Made by a program: the position numbers and the translations under genes. From Coprobacillus sp. (GTDB lineage Bacteria; Bacillota_I; Bacilli_A; RFN20; CAG-826), in the NCBI GenBank assembly GCA_021203905.1, contig JAJQAG010000002.1, forward strand, positions 62,001 to 126,000: DNA of 64,000 bases. The letters are read 5' to 3'. Shown in pieces: positions 25,250 through 33,107 of the stretch (positions are counted from its first letter, which is position 1; each line of letters starts with the position of its first letter). Below the pieces are notes generated by a model, which had not been told where the DNA came from, did not search any database, and was given only the letters and a program-made list of their open reading frames with translations.

Positions 25250-25540
25250 ATGACAAAAGAAGAAGAAAAAGAAACAATTGTTCAAATTAATCACACCCTT
25301 GATAAACTTCGCCACTTCCTTCAAAGAGATGGTGGAGATGTTGAGTTCATTTCCTACGAAGATGGAATTGTTTATGTGACGATGACGGGGGCGTGTCAAG
25401 ATTGTTTCTTAGCTATCGATGATGTCAAGGAACTCATTGAAACCATTCTTCAAGAAGAGGTCAGCGGAGTGACAGAAGTTCGTCTTGCTGACTATGATCG
25501 TATTAAAAAAGCCAAAGGTTTCACGGAGGATATTTACTAA
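25250..25540 (+). CDS. NifU C-terminal domain Fe-S scaffold protein
   Basis: The 96-residue protein is a single NifU/NfuA domain that binds a 4Fe-4S cluster between two subunits through the CxxC of GACQDCF (about residues 46-52). The FLQRDGGDVEFISYEDGIVYVTM region is typical of the family. Fe-S users nearby are Nth and MiaB. It probably serves as a cluster carrier like YutI of B. subtilis. It begins very close to its own promoter. Confidence 0.9.
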   Translation: MTKEEEKETIVQINHTLDKLRHFLQRDGGDVEFISYEDGIVYVTMTGACQDCFLAIDDVKELIETILQEEVSGVTEVRLADYDRIKKAKGFTEDIY

Positions 25541-25544
25541 TTAT

Positions 25545-25620
25545 TGGGGTATCGCCAAGCGGTAAGGCAGTGGGCTCTGAACCCATCATTTCCTTGGTTC
25601 GAATCCAAGTACCCCAGCCA
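25545..25620 (+). tRNA. tRNA-Gln (anticodon CUG), CCA encoded
   Basis: The 76-nt cloverleaf has acceptor TGGGGTA/TACCCCA, anticodon stem GTGGG/CCCAT with loop CTCTGAA (anticodon CTG, reads CAG), T stem CTTGG/CCAAG with TTCGAAT loop, discriminator G, and a genome-encoded CCA at 25618-25620. The wobble base C restricts it to CAG, so a UUG tRNA-Gln must exist elsewhere. Confidence 0.96.
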
Positions 25621-25633
25621 ATAGAAACTAATA

Positions 25634-25657
25634 ATCACTCATATGGAGTGGTTTTTT
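25634..25657 (+). terminator. Rho-independent terminator of tRNA-Gln
   Basis: CACTC (25636-25640) pairs with GAGTG (25646-25650), extended by an A-T and a T-G pair, followed by TTTTTT at 25652-25657. Confidence 0.85.
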
Positions 25658-25688
25658 AATCGAAAAACTTTGCAATTCTCCTTTTCTT

Positions 25689-25717
25689 TTGTCTTTTAGA
25701 CCAAAAAAAAGTAAAAT
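25689..25717 (+). promoter_or_regulatory. Promoter of the ABC ATPase/permease pair
   Basis: TTGTCT (25689-25694) and TAAAAT (25712-25717) are separated by 17 bp. The ATG at 25725 follows 7 nt after the -10 box, so the start codon lies at or next to +1. This also argues against the upstream in-frame TTG at 25689, which is in the -35 box itself. Confidence 0.65.
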
Positions 25718-25724
25718 AAAATTG

Positions 25725-26435
25725 ATGGATAAAGAAGTAATTTTACAAGCCACTAATCTTAGCAAGGATTATGTCAGTGGACCGATCAGTGTCAGAGCTA
25801 TTGATAGCATCTCTTTTTCTGTTTTTAGGGGAGAATTGCTGGTAATTTTAGGTCCTAGTGGAGCGGGTAAGACCACTCTCCTCAACCTCATTGGTGGGAT
25901 GGATAGTGTCACTAGTGGGGATTTAATTGTGAATGGGGAGAACATTGCTAAATTCTCTCCAAAACAGTTAACAGATTATCGTCGTAATTCTGTAGGTTTT
26001 GTTTTTCAGTTCTATAATTTAATGCCAAACTTAACCGCTCTTGAAAACGTTGAATTAGCGAGTGAACTTAAGAGTGATTCCTTTACCCCAAAAGATATTC
26101 TTACTTCCCTTGGTCTTGGGGATCGTTTAGATAACTTTCCTAGTCAGTTAAGTGGCGGGGAGCAACAAAGAGTCTCGATTGCGAGAGCGATTTGTAAGAA
26201 TCCCGATATCGTCTTATGTGATGAACCCACCGGCGCTCTTGATTATAGCACCGGTAAGGAAGTCTTAAAGCTCCTTCAAGATCTTTGTCACAAAGAAAAT
26301 AAAACAGTCATTATCGTTACCCATAACTCCGCTTTGGCGGAGATGGGAGATGAAGTTATTCATATTAAGAATGGGCAAATTGGAAGTATTGAAAAGAACG
26401 AGAATCCAAAACCTGTAGAAGAGATATCCTGGTAA
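25725..26435 (+). CDS. ABC transporter ATPase (MacB/LolD type)
   Basis: This is a 236-residue cytoplasmic ATPase subunit. It has Walker A GPSGAGKTT, Q-loop FVFQFYNLMPNLTALENVELA, signature LSGGEQQRVSIARAI, Walker B CDEPTGALD and switch VTHNSALAEMGD, all typical of the MacB/LolD/FtsE group. I start it at the ATG (MDKEVILQ) just after the promoter and not at the TTG 36 nt earlier. It is 1 nt from its permease partner. Substrate unknown. Confidence 0.92.
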   Translation: MDKEVILQATNLSKDYVSGPISVRAIDSISFSVFRGELLVILGPSGAGKTTLLNLIGGMDSVTSGDLIVNGENIAKFSPKQLTDYRRNSVGFVFQFYNLMPNLTALENVELASELKSDSFTPKDILTSLGLGDRLDNFPSQLSGGEQQRVSIARAICKNPDIVLCDEPTGALDYSTGKEVLKLLQDLCHKENKTVIIVTHNSALAEMGDEVIHIKNGQIGSIEKNENPKPVEEISW

Positions 26436-26436
26436 A

Positions 26437-28287
26437 ATGACTGCTTTTAATAAAACTGTTGTTCGTATGTTCCACGCTAATCGTGGAAGATTTTCTTTGA
26501 TTATATGTATTATCACTGTTTCTCTTATTTTGTGTGCGGGTCTTGGGGTCACCACTGATGCCATAGAGAAGAGCTATAATGCCAGTTTACAAGAGCATAA
26601 TGTCTCTGACATTATCCTTAAGAGCACAGAAACCACTGGTTTCAGTGAGGATGATATTTCTCTTCTTACTTCTATTGATAACCCCCTAGCCTATGATAGT
26701 TACTTTACTGGTGATCTTGCTGTTGAAGTCAATGGTGAGAGTAAGAACTATCGTCTTTATAGTCAAGACCTTGCTACCGATAGCGGGGTAAACTCCCTAG
26801 ATTTAGTGGAAGGTTCTCTCCCATCTTCTTCCTCAGAGTGTGTCCTTGAAAAACTCAATGGATATCTTGATCCCTATGAGATTGGAGATACTATCTCCGT
26901 CATGGGAATGGATTATACTGTGAGTGGTTTTGTCTACTCCCCGCTATATAGTTCCACCTATGATGAGCCGATGCTCAGTGAAGATTTAAGTGAGGATGTA
27001 GAAGTCAGTGAATATATTGATGCGATTATCTATATTGACTCCACACTGAATAGTGAATTACTCAATTCCTTACTACCCACAAACGAAATAGCCCTCAGAT
27101 ATAACGATACCCATTCTGTCTTTAAAAGAGATTACACTCACCTTATAGATGAAAAGATTGCTAGTATCAAAGAGGTCTTAGAAGGGAGAAGCGACGTTGC
27201 TCTTCTCACCCTTGATGATAATGCTTCCTTTGCAATTTTTACTCGTGTGGGACACGAAATAAATATCGTTGCCATTATCCTACCTATCTTCTTTATACTA
27301 GTGTGTGCTTTGGTCATTTCAGTGACGACTTCAAGGATGGTTAACGATGATCGTGCGATCATTGGTTGCTACAATTCTTTAGGAATTTCTAGACGCCAAA
27401 TCATCAATAAGTATTTTCTCTTTAATCTGATTACCATCTTAGTCGGTGGCGTGGTTGGGATAGTCGCGGGTATCTTTATTGTCCCTGCGATACTCTATCC
27501 CGCTTATGTCCTTATCTTTGATCTTGGTGGTTTGATGTTTAGTGGTAACATCTGGCTCGGAGTGACCTTCTCTATTGCTCTCCTTCTTATTGTTTTAGCC
27601 ATTTGTTATTCCGTTATCGTCGCTAATCTAAGAGAGAGTCCCGCTGCCCTTCTTCAACCTAAGGCTCCAAAAGCAGGAAAGAAAATCTTCTTAGAGAAGC
27701 TTCCAAAGTTGTGGAATAAAATTCGTTTCTCTATTAAATCTTCTATTCGTAATATCTTCCGTTTCCGAAAAAACTCTATCCTCACCATTATCTCAGTCAT
27801 GTTTACCGGATCTCTGGTTTTTGTGGGTTTCGGATTATTAGATAATTCTTTGGCTTTAGTGGATGACCCCCTTTATAGTGGGGTAGCGGGACCTATGCAA
27901 CTGATCTCGGTCTTTATCGTTATTATTGCCGGAGCGTTATGTGTCTTGGTGCTGTTCAACCTGGTGAATATGAACATTAAAGAGAGAACAAGAGAGCTGT
28001 CCACTTTAAAGGTTCTCGGATATCACGACACGGAGTGTCTTATGTATACTTCTCGTGAAACAGTATCGCTTTCTGTTATTGGTTCTCTTTTAGGTCTTCC
28101 TCTTGGTTATGGCTTTATGGCCCTTATTGCCTCTCTTCTTGATTTTGGTAGTGCCTCTAATGTCACTTGGGAATCCTATATCTACACCTTCTTATTTATG
28201 GTGGTCGTCACCATTGTTGTGTGCGCTATATTATATCCAAGCATAAAAAAACTCGATATGAACGAGTCCTTAAAAGTGTTAGATTAA
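26437..28287 (+). CDS. ABC transporter permease, FtsX type with two FtsX domains
   Basis: The 616-residue membrane protein begins with one helix (about residues 19-40), has an outer domain to about 270, then two FtsX-type helix groups: one with CALVISVTTSRMVNDDRAIIGCYNSLGISRRQI (about 285-400) and one at the C-terminus (NMNIKERTRELSTLKVLGY, about 505-610). This two-domain layout is common in Firmicutes exporters and cell-envelope stress systems. It pairs with the ATPase directly upstream. The convergent lipoprotein gene begins after a short AT palindrome. Confidence 0.88.
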   Translation: MTAFNKTVVRMFHANRGRFSLIICIITVSLILCAGLGVTTDAIEKSYNASLQEHNVSDIILKSTETTGFSEDDISLLTSIDNPLAYDSYFTGDLAVEVNGESKNYRLYSQDLATDSGVNSLDLVEGSLPSSSSECVLEKLNGYLDPYEIGDTISVMGMDYTVSGFVYSPLYSSTYDEPMLSEDLSEDVEVSEYIDAIIYIDSTLNSELLNSLLPTNEIALRYNDTHSVFKRDYTHLIDEKIASIKEVLEGRSDVALLTLDDNASFAIFTRVGHEINIVAIILPIFFILVCALVISVTTSRMVNDDRAIIGCYNSLGISRRQIINKYFLFNLITILVGGVVGIVAGIFIVPAILYPAYVLIFDLGGLMFSGNIWLGVTFSIALLLIVLAICYSVIVANLRESPAALLQPKAPKAGKKIFLEKLPKLWNKIRFSIKSSIRNIFRFRKNSILTIISVMFTGSLVFVGFGLLDNSLALVDDPLYSGVAGPMQLISVFIVIIAGALCVLVLFNLVNMNIKERTRELSTLKVLGYHDTECLMYTSRETVSLSVIGSLLGLPLGYGFMALIASLLDFGSASNVTWESYIYTFLFMVVVTIVVCAILYPSIKKLDMNESLKVLD

Positions 28288-28304
28288 TATATTTTATATA
28301 TTAA
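28284..28304. terminator. AT-only inverted repeat between convergent genes
   Basis: TTAATATAT and ATATATTAA form a perfect 9-bp repeat around TTT, exactly between the ends of the permease and the lipoprotein genes. Its position suggests a bidirectional terminator, but there is no GC in the stem and it would be weak. Confidence 0.4.
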
Positions 28305-30490
28305 CTTATTGTTGTGGGATATCCATGGACATATGGAGTAACTTTTCCTTCAGCGTTAAAGTTTAATCCAAAGGTTCCATCATTATAGTATTCCTTAAAG
28401 GTGTAGTAGTGATCATCTGTATAGGTGACAACTGGATAAGCAGAGTAACCACTAAAACCATCAATCCAACAGACAAGTCGACCCACCCCACGAGAATAAG
28501 AAGTGCTACTCTTGGTGTAGTTAGAGGTCAGAGCAAGATCAAGTTCATAGTATTTTGCACTTCGATAAGGTACCGATGTGGCGTAGCCATTCGTCCTTGT
28601 GTAGTAAGACCAAAACCTCGTTTTATCCCCAAAAACACTATAGGCAGTAGTGTAGTTACTAGTCTCTACATAGTTACAGGGATAAGCCCCAAAAGCGATG
28701 AAATAGGCCGCGACATCAACTGGATCTGTATAGGCATTTGTGGTTCTTTTTGCCGCGTACGCACTGTCATAGGTATCATAGGTGAGAGTCTTATAACTAT
28801 TTACTGTGTATGTACCATTACTATTATAGGTGACATCCACAGGAACCTCTACTGAGGAAGAATTGGCCACTTTAGTGCCCGAGAATATCACTGGTTCAAT
28901 TCTCTTTTGATTTGTACCACAACTAGAAGTTGCCCACGAAGCCTTTGAACCAGAATTATAGTAAACACTTAAACTAGAGATACTGACATCATAGTAAGTC
29001 GTCGAGATACAGAAGAATTGGATATTACTCCCTTCGGTATCAATGGTCACTGTCTTATCACTACTTGAAGTAGAGAGATCATAAGTATAGCCATAGGAAT
29101 TGGTGTTTCCGTAGTATATGTGAGGTACTTCTAGTGTTTTTTGCTTATATGAGTTTGTGGACGTCTTATAGGTCAGTTCAATCTTTGCGATATCATAGAA
29201 TCCTGTGGTATTAAGTAACATTCCTGGAAGTGTACTCGCCGTATTAGCATTTCCTACCTCTGCGAGAATCTTGATGAAGTAGTTAGAGAGCGACACTCCT
29301 CGATACATCTCAAAGGTATAGTTATTATAGGTTTCTGAGGCAAAACCACCAGTAGTGTAACCGGTGATATCACTAGGAAGAGAATTGCTGCTATTTAAGG
29401 TATAGGTCTGTGTATAAGTCTTATCTCCTTCGGTGCTAGGTGTTTCTTGACTCTCTGTGCTAGAGACATATGCGTGAGCGGGGTAATAATTATCTGATCC
29501 AAGATTGCTACTAACGCTATAACACCTTATAGAAGTTAAACCAGATTGATTACCAATAAAGCGACCACCCGAAGCCGCTGTTTTATAAGTATCATAGGTT
29601 GAATCGTAGACCCATGTAAATCTTGTCGTGGACATAGAAAGAGAAGTGCCACTACCACTATAGTAGATGTAATATGTAGAGTTATTCTTAATTGTGGAGA
29701 GAGTGTAGCCTCCACTAACTTCATCAATATAGAAGTCCGCAGCCTCATCCCAACTCGTTGTGGTTTCAACGTCGCTGCCGCTATTATTACCTGTTAGGTA
29801 ATAATATGTGCTTGCAGAGGTGTTATATGCGCCTATCTTATAAGTTGTAACTGTTTCTTCTCCTGGATCTGGTTCTGGCTCAGGCTCTGGCTCTGGCTCA
29901 GGCTCTGGTTCAGGGAGAGGGGTCGCTGTAATGGACGCTGTTGCCTTGACACTTGTATCTTGATCACATGTTGCGGTCACAGTGGCACTTGTGGCCTCAC
30001 TTGCATTGATAGTGTAACCATCCACAGTAAAAGAGGGATTGCTGACACTTAATGTATATGTCGCCACACTTTGATCTGAAGCAGTGCATGTAATCTCACC
30101 ACTTAGATCTAGGGTTTCATCTATTTCAAATTCGTAAGAGGAAGATGCAAAAGAAATAGTGTAGGTCACAATAGGTGTGTCATCATCATCATCTTCGCCT
30201 TCTTCGTCTTCTTCATCATCATTAGGATCTTGTGTGTCTCCACCTTGACCTGGATCCTCAGTATCAGTGGATGATCCTGTGTTCGGGGTCTCATCTTCTT
30301 TTTGATTCTCACTTGATGAAGAGCTTTCCCCATCTGGATTATCTCCTAGTGGTGGTTCGATGGTTTCACCAGTGCTCGTTTCATGACTTCTCCCTGAGTG
30401 ATTGCTATTTGAAATTGTGCAACTAGTTAAACTAATCCCTAGAGCGGCAACTAAACAAAGTAATAAAAATGACCCAAGTTTTCTTTTCAT
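28301..30490 (-). CDS. Large surface lipoprotein with Ig-like domain and Pro-Glu linker
   Basis: I do not recognise a function. The 729-residue product has a lipoprotein signal (KRKLGSFLLLC..., lipobox LTSC, Cys at residue 24). Residues 25-110 are Ser/Thr/Glu/Asp-rich. An Ig-like segment follows (about 112-190: TYTISFASSSYEFEIDETL...). A Pro-Glu repeat linker is at about 192-210, and several Tyr/Ser/Thr-rich beta domains follow. The last ~120 residues (ELDLALTSNYT..., YTDDHYYTFKEYYND, FNAEGKV) look like a compact independent domain of unknown type. It should be anchored outside the membrane, and may bind a polymer or the host. It is transcribed alone from a promoter 10 nt upstream of the ATG. 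Confidence 0.75.
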   Translation of the reverse strand: MKRKLGSFLLLCLVAALGISLTSCTISNSNHSGRSHETSTGETIEPPLGDNPDGESSSSSENQKEDETPNTGSSTDTEDPGQGGDTQDPNDDEEDEEGEDDDDDTPIVTYTISFASSSYEFEIDETLDLSGEITCTASDQSVATYTLSVSNPSFTVDGYTINASEATSATVTATCDQDTSVKATASITATPLPEPEPEPEPEPEPEPDPGEETVTTYKIGAYNTSASTYYYLTGNNSGSDVETTTSWDEAADFYIDEVSGGYTLSTIKNNSTYYIYYSGSGTSLSMSTTRFTWVYDSTYDTYKTAASGGRFIGNQSGLTSIRCYSVSSNLGSDNYYPAHAYVSSTESQETPSTEGDKTYTQTYTLNSSNSLPSDITGYTTGGFASETYNNYTFEMYRGVSLSNYFIKILAEVGNANTASTLPGMLLNTTGFYDIAKIELTYKTSTNSYKQKTLEVPHIYYGNTNSYGYTYDLSTSSSDKTVTIDTEGSNIQFFCISTTYYDVSISSLSVYYNSGSKASWATSSCGTNQKRIEPVIFSGTKVANSSSVEVPVDVTYNSNGTYTVNSYKTLTYDTYDSAYAAKRTTNAYTDPVDVAAYFIAFGAYPCNYVETSNYTTAYSVFGDKTRFWSYYTRTNGYATSVPYRSAKYYELDLALTSNYTKSSTSYSRGVGRLVCWIDGFSGYSAYPVVTYTDDHYYTFKEYYNDGTFGLNFNAEGKVTPYVHGYPTTIS
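29862..29915 (-). repeat. 6-bp tandem repeat encoding Pro-Glu linker
   Basis: About eight copies of a hexanucleotide (GGCTCT/GGCTCA/GGTTCT variants on the plus strand) encode alternating Pro-Glu in the lipoprotein. Such runs can change copy number by slippage without breaking the frame. Confidence 0.85.
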
Positions 30491-30500
30491 CTTTGGGTCT

Positions 30501-30506
30501 ATTATA
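30501..30506 (-). promoter_or_regulatory. -10 box of the large lipoprotein gene
   Basis: Read on the minus strand, TATAAT ends 10 nt before the ATG at 30490, leaving a leader of about 4 nt. No clear -35 was found. Confidence 0.5.
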
Positions 30507-30536
30507 CATTTAATTATGATTAACTAGAAATCATAA

Positions 30537-31388
30537 TTAGAATTTATCGAGTTCTTGTTTACAAGTCATCGCATTATCAAGAAAGAACCTCCCCACTCCT
30601 TCAAAGTCGATTCCTAAAGCATCACTCTCTCTATTTCTCGCTTTAATAGTGGCCACGATATACCACTGCAGAGAAAGATATAAGCGGTATAGATAGAATC
30701 TCTTATATTCTTCTTGTGTGGGACTACCTCCACAATACTCTTTAAGGAGCATTATCCCCTCTTCCATAGAATTATTGGCAAACGCTGCGACATCATATAA
30801 GGGATCTCCATAAGAAGAGAATTCAAAGTCAATGACGTAGTAGTGGTTATCCACTCCCTTGATGATGTTAGATTTTTGAAAGTCGTGGTGGCATAAGCAC
30901 TTGGGGAAAGACTCAAGGTAATCAAGACTACGATAGAGATACTGCTCTAAAAGGTAGTAGTTTCTATCTAGGGTATTTCTCTTGACGTAAGAGAGATACA
31001 TCTCAAGGTTCTTTCTTAAGTCTAATGTCGTCGCTTCTGGACTTAAAGCGTGGAAGTCATGAAGTAATTGACAGACATCTCTAATGTCATAGGATTCCAC
31101 TTTATCAAGACTCTCTCCCTCAATATACTCACTGACTTTGACTCCACTTTTCTTATCAAAGTAGAGACAATAGGAACTGAGTCCATACATGTTAGCCTCC
31201 ATATAGACATTAAACTCGTCGCTGCGGTTGATGGTTTCATTGGCAAAGGTCGCGGGGATATAGTAAACATATTTCTTATCACAAGAGGCGATAATATAAG
31301 AAATATTGGTCATCCCCCCAATCTGTTGATGATCAATCTCATAATCTTTATTAAAGATATCGTCTAATATCTCTCTATCTGGTTCCAC
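30537..31388 (-). CDS. LicA/choline-ethanolamine kinase-like phosphotransferase
   Basis: The 283-residue protein has the aminoglycoside-phosphotransferase/choline-kinase fold. The catalytic Brenner motif is CHHDFQKSNII (H-x-D-x4-N, about residues 165-175) and the metal motif is VIDFEFSSYGDPLYDVA (D-x-E). It probably phosphorylates choline, ethanolamine or a similar alcohol; LicA proteins supply phosphocholine for surface decoration. No other lic genes are adjacent, so this is a family-level call. The start is a GTG at 31388, 8 nt after an extended -10 box. Confidence 0.8.
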   Translation of the reverse strand: MEPDREILDDIFNKDYEIDHQQIGGMTNISYIIASCDKKYVYYIPATFANETINRSDEFNVYMEANMYGLSSYCLYFDKKSGVKVSEYIEGESLDKVESYDIRDVCQLLHDFHALSPEATTLDLRKNLEMYLSYVKRNTLDRNYYLLEQYLYRSLDYLESFPKCLCHHDFQKSNIIKGVDNHYYVIDFEFSSYGDPLYDVAAFANNSMEEGIMLLKEYCGGSPTQEEYKRFYLYRLYLSLQWYIVATIKARNRESDALGIDFEGVGRFFLDNAMTCKQELDKF

Positions 31389-31396
31389 GATTACCT

Positions 31397-31405
31397 ATTG
31401 TAGCA
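31397..31405 (-). promoter_or_regulatory. Extended -10 promoter of the LicA-like gene
   Basis: Read on the minus strand, TGCTACAAT ends 8 nt before the GTG start at 31388. The TG-N-hexamer form and the short distance match argS and the NifU-domain gene. Confidence 0.6.
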
Positions 31406-31454
31406 CATTAAAAGTTTATAAAAGGTTAAACATTATATTTTTCTTTAAGTAATT

Positions 31455-31482
31455 TATAAAAAAATAGTCCGTAGTGGACCAT
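31455..31482 (-). terminator. Terminator of tRNA-Ser
   Basis: On the minus strand ATGGTCC pairs with GGACTAT (7 bp with one G-T) around ACTAC, followed by TTTTTTT. It lies directly after the tRNA-Ser 3' end. Confidence 0.8.
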
Positions 31483-31493
31483 TATTTTTTTCA

Positions 31494-31584
31494 TGGCGGA
31501 GTAAGAGGGACTCGAACCCTCGCGCCAGTTCCCCGACCTACTTCCTTAGCAGGGAAGCCCCTTCACCAACTTGGGTATTACTCC
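31494..31584 (-). tRNA. tRNA-Ser (anticodon GCU), CCA encoded
   Basis: The 91-nt minus-strand tRNA has acceptor GGAGTAA/TTACTCC, anticodon stem CTTCC/GGAAG with loop CTGCTAA (anticodon GCT, reads AGC/AGU), a long variable arm (TAGGTCGGGGAACTGGCGC), T arm GAGGG-TTCGAGT-CCCTC, discriminator G and encoded CCA (31494-31496). The long variable arm confirms serine. Confidence 0.96.
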
Positions 31585-31656
31585 ACGTAAAAATATAACA
31601 AAATGTTAGATATTTTACAATTATTATATATAGATGTAAGTTGGACTTCTTATTAA

Positions 31657-33093
31657 TTAATAGGCTTTCGCCACAAGAACAACCTTAGTGGCACTTTTTC
31701 CACAGCACGCACACTTATCCCCCACTTTTATCTGATTAAAGGGGAGACATCTAATTGTGGCGCTCGTCTCTTCTTTGATTTTATCTTCACACGCTTGATC
31801 ACCACACCACATACATTTAACATATCCAGAGTTAGCGTTTATTGCCTCTTTAAGTTGCTCATATGTTTGGATAGTAGTGGTGTGATCATTCACATACTTT
31901 AAGGCTTTGTTATACATCTCTTCATGAATCTGTTTTAAGGTCGTATTAATCGTATCCACAAGTCCACTTCGACTAGCGCTAATCTTGGTTCCATCATTTC
32001 TCTTTACGAGAGTGACATTTCCTTTTTCAATATCTCTTGGTCCAATCTCTAGTCTAATTGGAACCCCTTTCATCTCGTATTCTGAGAACTTCCATCCTGC
32101 GGTCTTATCACTATCGTCTAGCTCCACTTTAAGACCCGCTTCTTTTAGTTCTTGATAGACTTTCTTGGCTTCATTTAAAACCCCTTCTTTTTGTTGAGCA
32201 ATAGGGATGATGATTACTTGTATTGGAGCGAGATAAGGAGGTAAGACCAAGCCATTATCATCTCCATGCATCATGATGACCGCTCCTAAAAGACGAGTGG
32301 AGGTTCCCCACGATGTCTGATAAGGATGATATAGTTTTCCATCTCTCCCTTGATAGGAGATATTAAAGGCTTCACTAAAGCCTGTTCCAAAGTAGTGACT
32401 AGTTCCACATTGTAAGGCTTTTCCATCAGGATTAAGAGACTCAATCGAGTAGGTCTCTAGAGCGCCCGCAAACTTCTCTTTATCGCTCTTTATTCCTTTA
32501 ACAAAAGGAATTGCGAGTAAGTCTTTTCCAAGTTGATCATAGATATCAAGAATGGATAGGGCTTCATTTCTCGCTTCTATTTCAGTCTCATGAACTGTAT
32601 GTCCCTCTTGCCAGAGAAACTCACTTCCTCTGAGGAAAGGTCTCGTGGTCTTTTCCCAGCGGACGACACTGCACCACTGGTTATAGAGTTTAGGTAAATC
32701 ACGATAGGAGGAGATAATACGAGAGTAGTGCTCACTAAATAAGACCTCACTTGTGGGTCTAATAATAAGCGGATCATCAATCTTATTATTGCCCCCAGTG
32801 GTGGCCACTAAAGTCTCAGGCGCAAAACCCTCAACGTGTTCTTTTTCTTTATTAAAGAGAGATTCAGGGATGACTAAAGGCATGTAGACATTACTATGTC
32901 CCGTTTCTTTAAAGCGTTTATCAAGGTACTCTTTGATATTCTCCCAGATGGCATAACCATAAGGACGATAAATAATGAACCCCTTTACGGGAGCGTAGTC
33001 CATTAATTCCGCTTTCTTGCAGACATCTGTATACCATTGAGCGAAGTCTTCACTCTGCTTGGTAATGCTTTCATTCTTGATTACTTCATCCAT
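31657..33093 (-). CDS. proS: Prolyl-tRNA synthetase, eukaryote/archaeal-like type
   Basis: ProS charges tRNA-Pro. The 478-residue enzyme lacks the large editing insertion of standard bacterial ProRS. It has class II motifs IIRPTSEVLFSEHYS and FLRGSEFLWQEGHT, an anticodon-binding domain (about residues 290-385), and a C-terminal zinc-binding domain with cysteines in CMWCGDQAC and CACCGKS and a terminal Tyr. This architecture is the archaeal/eukaryotic type found in some Mollicutes, Firmicutes and other bacteria. AAAGGAAG precedes the ATG. Without the INS domain, correction of Ala-tRNA-Pro would need a separate protein. Confidence 0.95.
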   Translation of the reverse strand: MDEVIKNESITKQSEDFAQWYTDVCKKAELMDYAPVKGFIIYRPYGYAIWENIKEYLDKRFKETGHSNVYMPLVIPESLFNKEKEHVEGFAPETLVATTGGNNKIDDPLIIRPTSEVLFSEHYSRIISSYRDLPKLYNQWCSVVRWEKTTRPFLRGSEFLWQEGHTVHETEIEARNEALSILDIYDQLGKDLLAIPFVKGIKSDKEKFAGALETYSIESLNPDGKALQCGTSHYFGTGFSEAFNISYQGRDGKLYHPYQTSWGTSTRLLGAVIMMHGDDNGLVLPPYLAPIQVIIIPIAQQKEGVLNEAKKVYQELKEAGLKVELDDSDKTAGWKFSEYEMKGVPIRLEIGPRDIEKGNVTLVKRNDGTKISASRSGLVDTINTTLKQIHEEMYNKALKYVNDHTTTIQTYEQLKEAINANSGYVKCMWCGDQACEDKIKEETSATIRCLPFNQIKVGDKCACCGKSATKVVLVAKAY

Positions 33094-33107
33094 GACTTTT
33101 TCTTCCT

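Noticed and set aside
28284-28304. AT palindrome as an insertion-sequence end
   Set aside because: No transposase, target duplication or second copy was seen; its position between convergent genes suits a weak terminator.
29862-29915. Short tandem repeats that could suggest a CRISPR array
   Set aside because: The unit is only 6 bp, in frame in a lipoprotein gene, with no spacers and no cas genes.
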